Below the pieces are notes generated by a model. It did not search any database. It saw only the letters and a list, made by a program, of their open reading frames with translations, and was not told the DNA's origin. A stretch of DNA of 6,698 nt, taken from assembly GCA_938074135.1 (NCBI GenBank), contig CALJFL010000116.1:1-6698 (forward strand), in the 5' to 3' direction. This document shows, piece after piece, positions 6,197 to 6,698 of this stretch (its first letter is position 1; every line of letters begins with the position of its first letter). Made by a program: the position numbers and the translations under genes. This DNA comes from an uncultured Halieaceae bacterium (GTDB lineage Bacteria; Pseudomonadota; Gammaproteobacteria; Pseudomonadales; Halieaceae).

Positions 6197-6698
6197 CTAC
6201 TGTTCCTTACCGCCAACAATATTGGTCATTCCCAGCTTGTGCTTGAGACGCTCGCGCACGCCCTGAACAATCGCGTAAAAGCCAGGAATGAAGAAGGTGC
6301 CCACCAGCAGGGCGGCCAGCATGCCGCCAAACACGGTGATTCCCAGTGACCGCTGACCGAAAGCACCGGCACCGCTGGCAAATACCAGTGGCAGGATACC
6401 GAGGATAAATGACACGGCAGTCATACAGACCGCCCGAAAGCGCAGACGACCCGCCTCCCGGGCGGCGCTGATAATCTCTTCACCCTCCTGTTCACGGCGA
6501 TGACGGGCAAACTCCACAATCAAAATAGCGTTCTTGGCCGCCATCCCGATCAGCAACACGACGCCAATCTGGGCATACAGGTTCAAGGCCACGCCGGTCA
6601 GCAGCAGCGCGGCAATGGCACCCCCTATTGCCATCGGCACCACCAGAATGATGGCGAAGGGTATCGACCAGCTCTCGTATTGCGCCACCAGGAACAGG
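6197..6698 (-). CDS. RND efflux transporter (HAE1/AcrB type), C-terminal part (5' end outside window)
   Basis: The last 166 residues of an inner-membrane proton-driven multidrug pump subunit; the gene continues past the right edge. Visible numbering: LFLVAQYESWSIPF (1-14) matches the AcrB YESWSIPF segment, followed by the last transmembrane helices. The proton-relay residues are kept: K55 in AAKNAILIVEFA, R86, and T93 in CMTAVSFILG. The 38-residue distance from K55 to T93 equals that between K940 and T978 in AcrB, and R86 corresponds to R971. FASGAGAFGQRSLGITVFGG precedes the last helix, and a short basic tail (RERLKHKLG, then to GGKEQ) ends the protein. Full family members are about 1,030-1,050 residues. 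It normally works with a periplasmic adaptor and an outer-membrane TolC-type channel; the adaptor gene would be expected upstream, outside the window. The stop is 6 nt from the stop of rep on the other strand. Substrate is unknown. Confidence 0.95.
   Translation of the reverse strand, partial: LFLVAQYESWSIPFAIILVVPMAIGGAIAALLLTGVALNLYAQIGVVLLIGMAAKNAILIVEFARHRREQEGEEIISAAREAGRLRFRAVCMTAVSFILGILPLVFASGAGAFGQRSLGITVFGGMLAALLVGTFFIPGFYAIVQGVRERLKHKLGMTNIVGGKEQ

Noticed and set aside
6185..6202. Palindrome-like TAG-GGCCGG-CTA between rep and the RND gene
   Set aside because: The outer match is simply the two opposed TAG stop codons, and the centre is a short GC-rich palindrome; too small for a terminator.

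Overview
The window looks like chromosomal DNA from a GC-rich (by eye a little under 60% GC) gammaproteobacterium. The Rep helicase is close to E. coli Rep along its whole length, the ComM fragment is of the proteobacterial type, and the last gene is an AcrB/MexB-like pump. A CYP125/124/142-like cytochrome P450 beside these housekeeping genes would suit a marine or environmental lineage, but that is an inference and I cannot name a genus.

Layout, left to right. Positions 1-708 (+) hold the C-terminal half of comM (YifB-type AAA+ ATPase, branch migration during transformation), whose start lies outside the window. A short intergenic stretch (709-826) carries a small hairpin, a weak promoter candidate and a neat inverted repeat, and leads into a complete cytochrome P450 (827-2080, +). 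Directly against its stop codon, with no base between, lies the stop of an opposing gene: a short CNNM/DUF21 plus CBS-pair membrane protein (2081-3112, -). A 289-bp divergent intergenic region (3113-3401) contains promoter candidates for both sides and an interrupted hairpin. Then come an MscS-family small mechanosensitive-type channel (3402-4190, +) and the replication-associated helicase rep (4187-6190, +), which overlap by 4 nt and are probably translationally coupled through a TTG start. The right edge (6197-6698, -) is the C-terminus of an RND (HAE1/AcrB-type) efflux transporter that converges on rep with a 6-nt gap.

How the genes relate: mscS-like and rep form one transcription unit, although their functions have no obvious link. 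comM and rep both act on DNA (recombination branch migration; replication fork restart). The P450 appears to be a stand-alone unit with its own promoter region; no ferredoxin or ferredoxin reductase partner is visible. The CNNM protein and the RND pump are membrane proteins transcribed from the opposite strand.

No tRNA, rRNA, CRISPR array, insertion sequence, phage gene or toxin-antitoxin pair was seen. I found no convincing new multi-gene system. The points most worth a second look are the palindrome over the presumed P450 start site, the atypical pore helix of the MscS-like protein, the forced TTG start of rep, and two convergent gene pairs packed with 0 and 6 nt between stop codons and no recognisable terminators.
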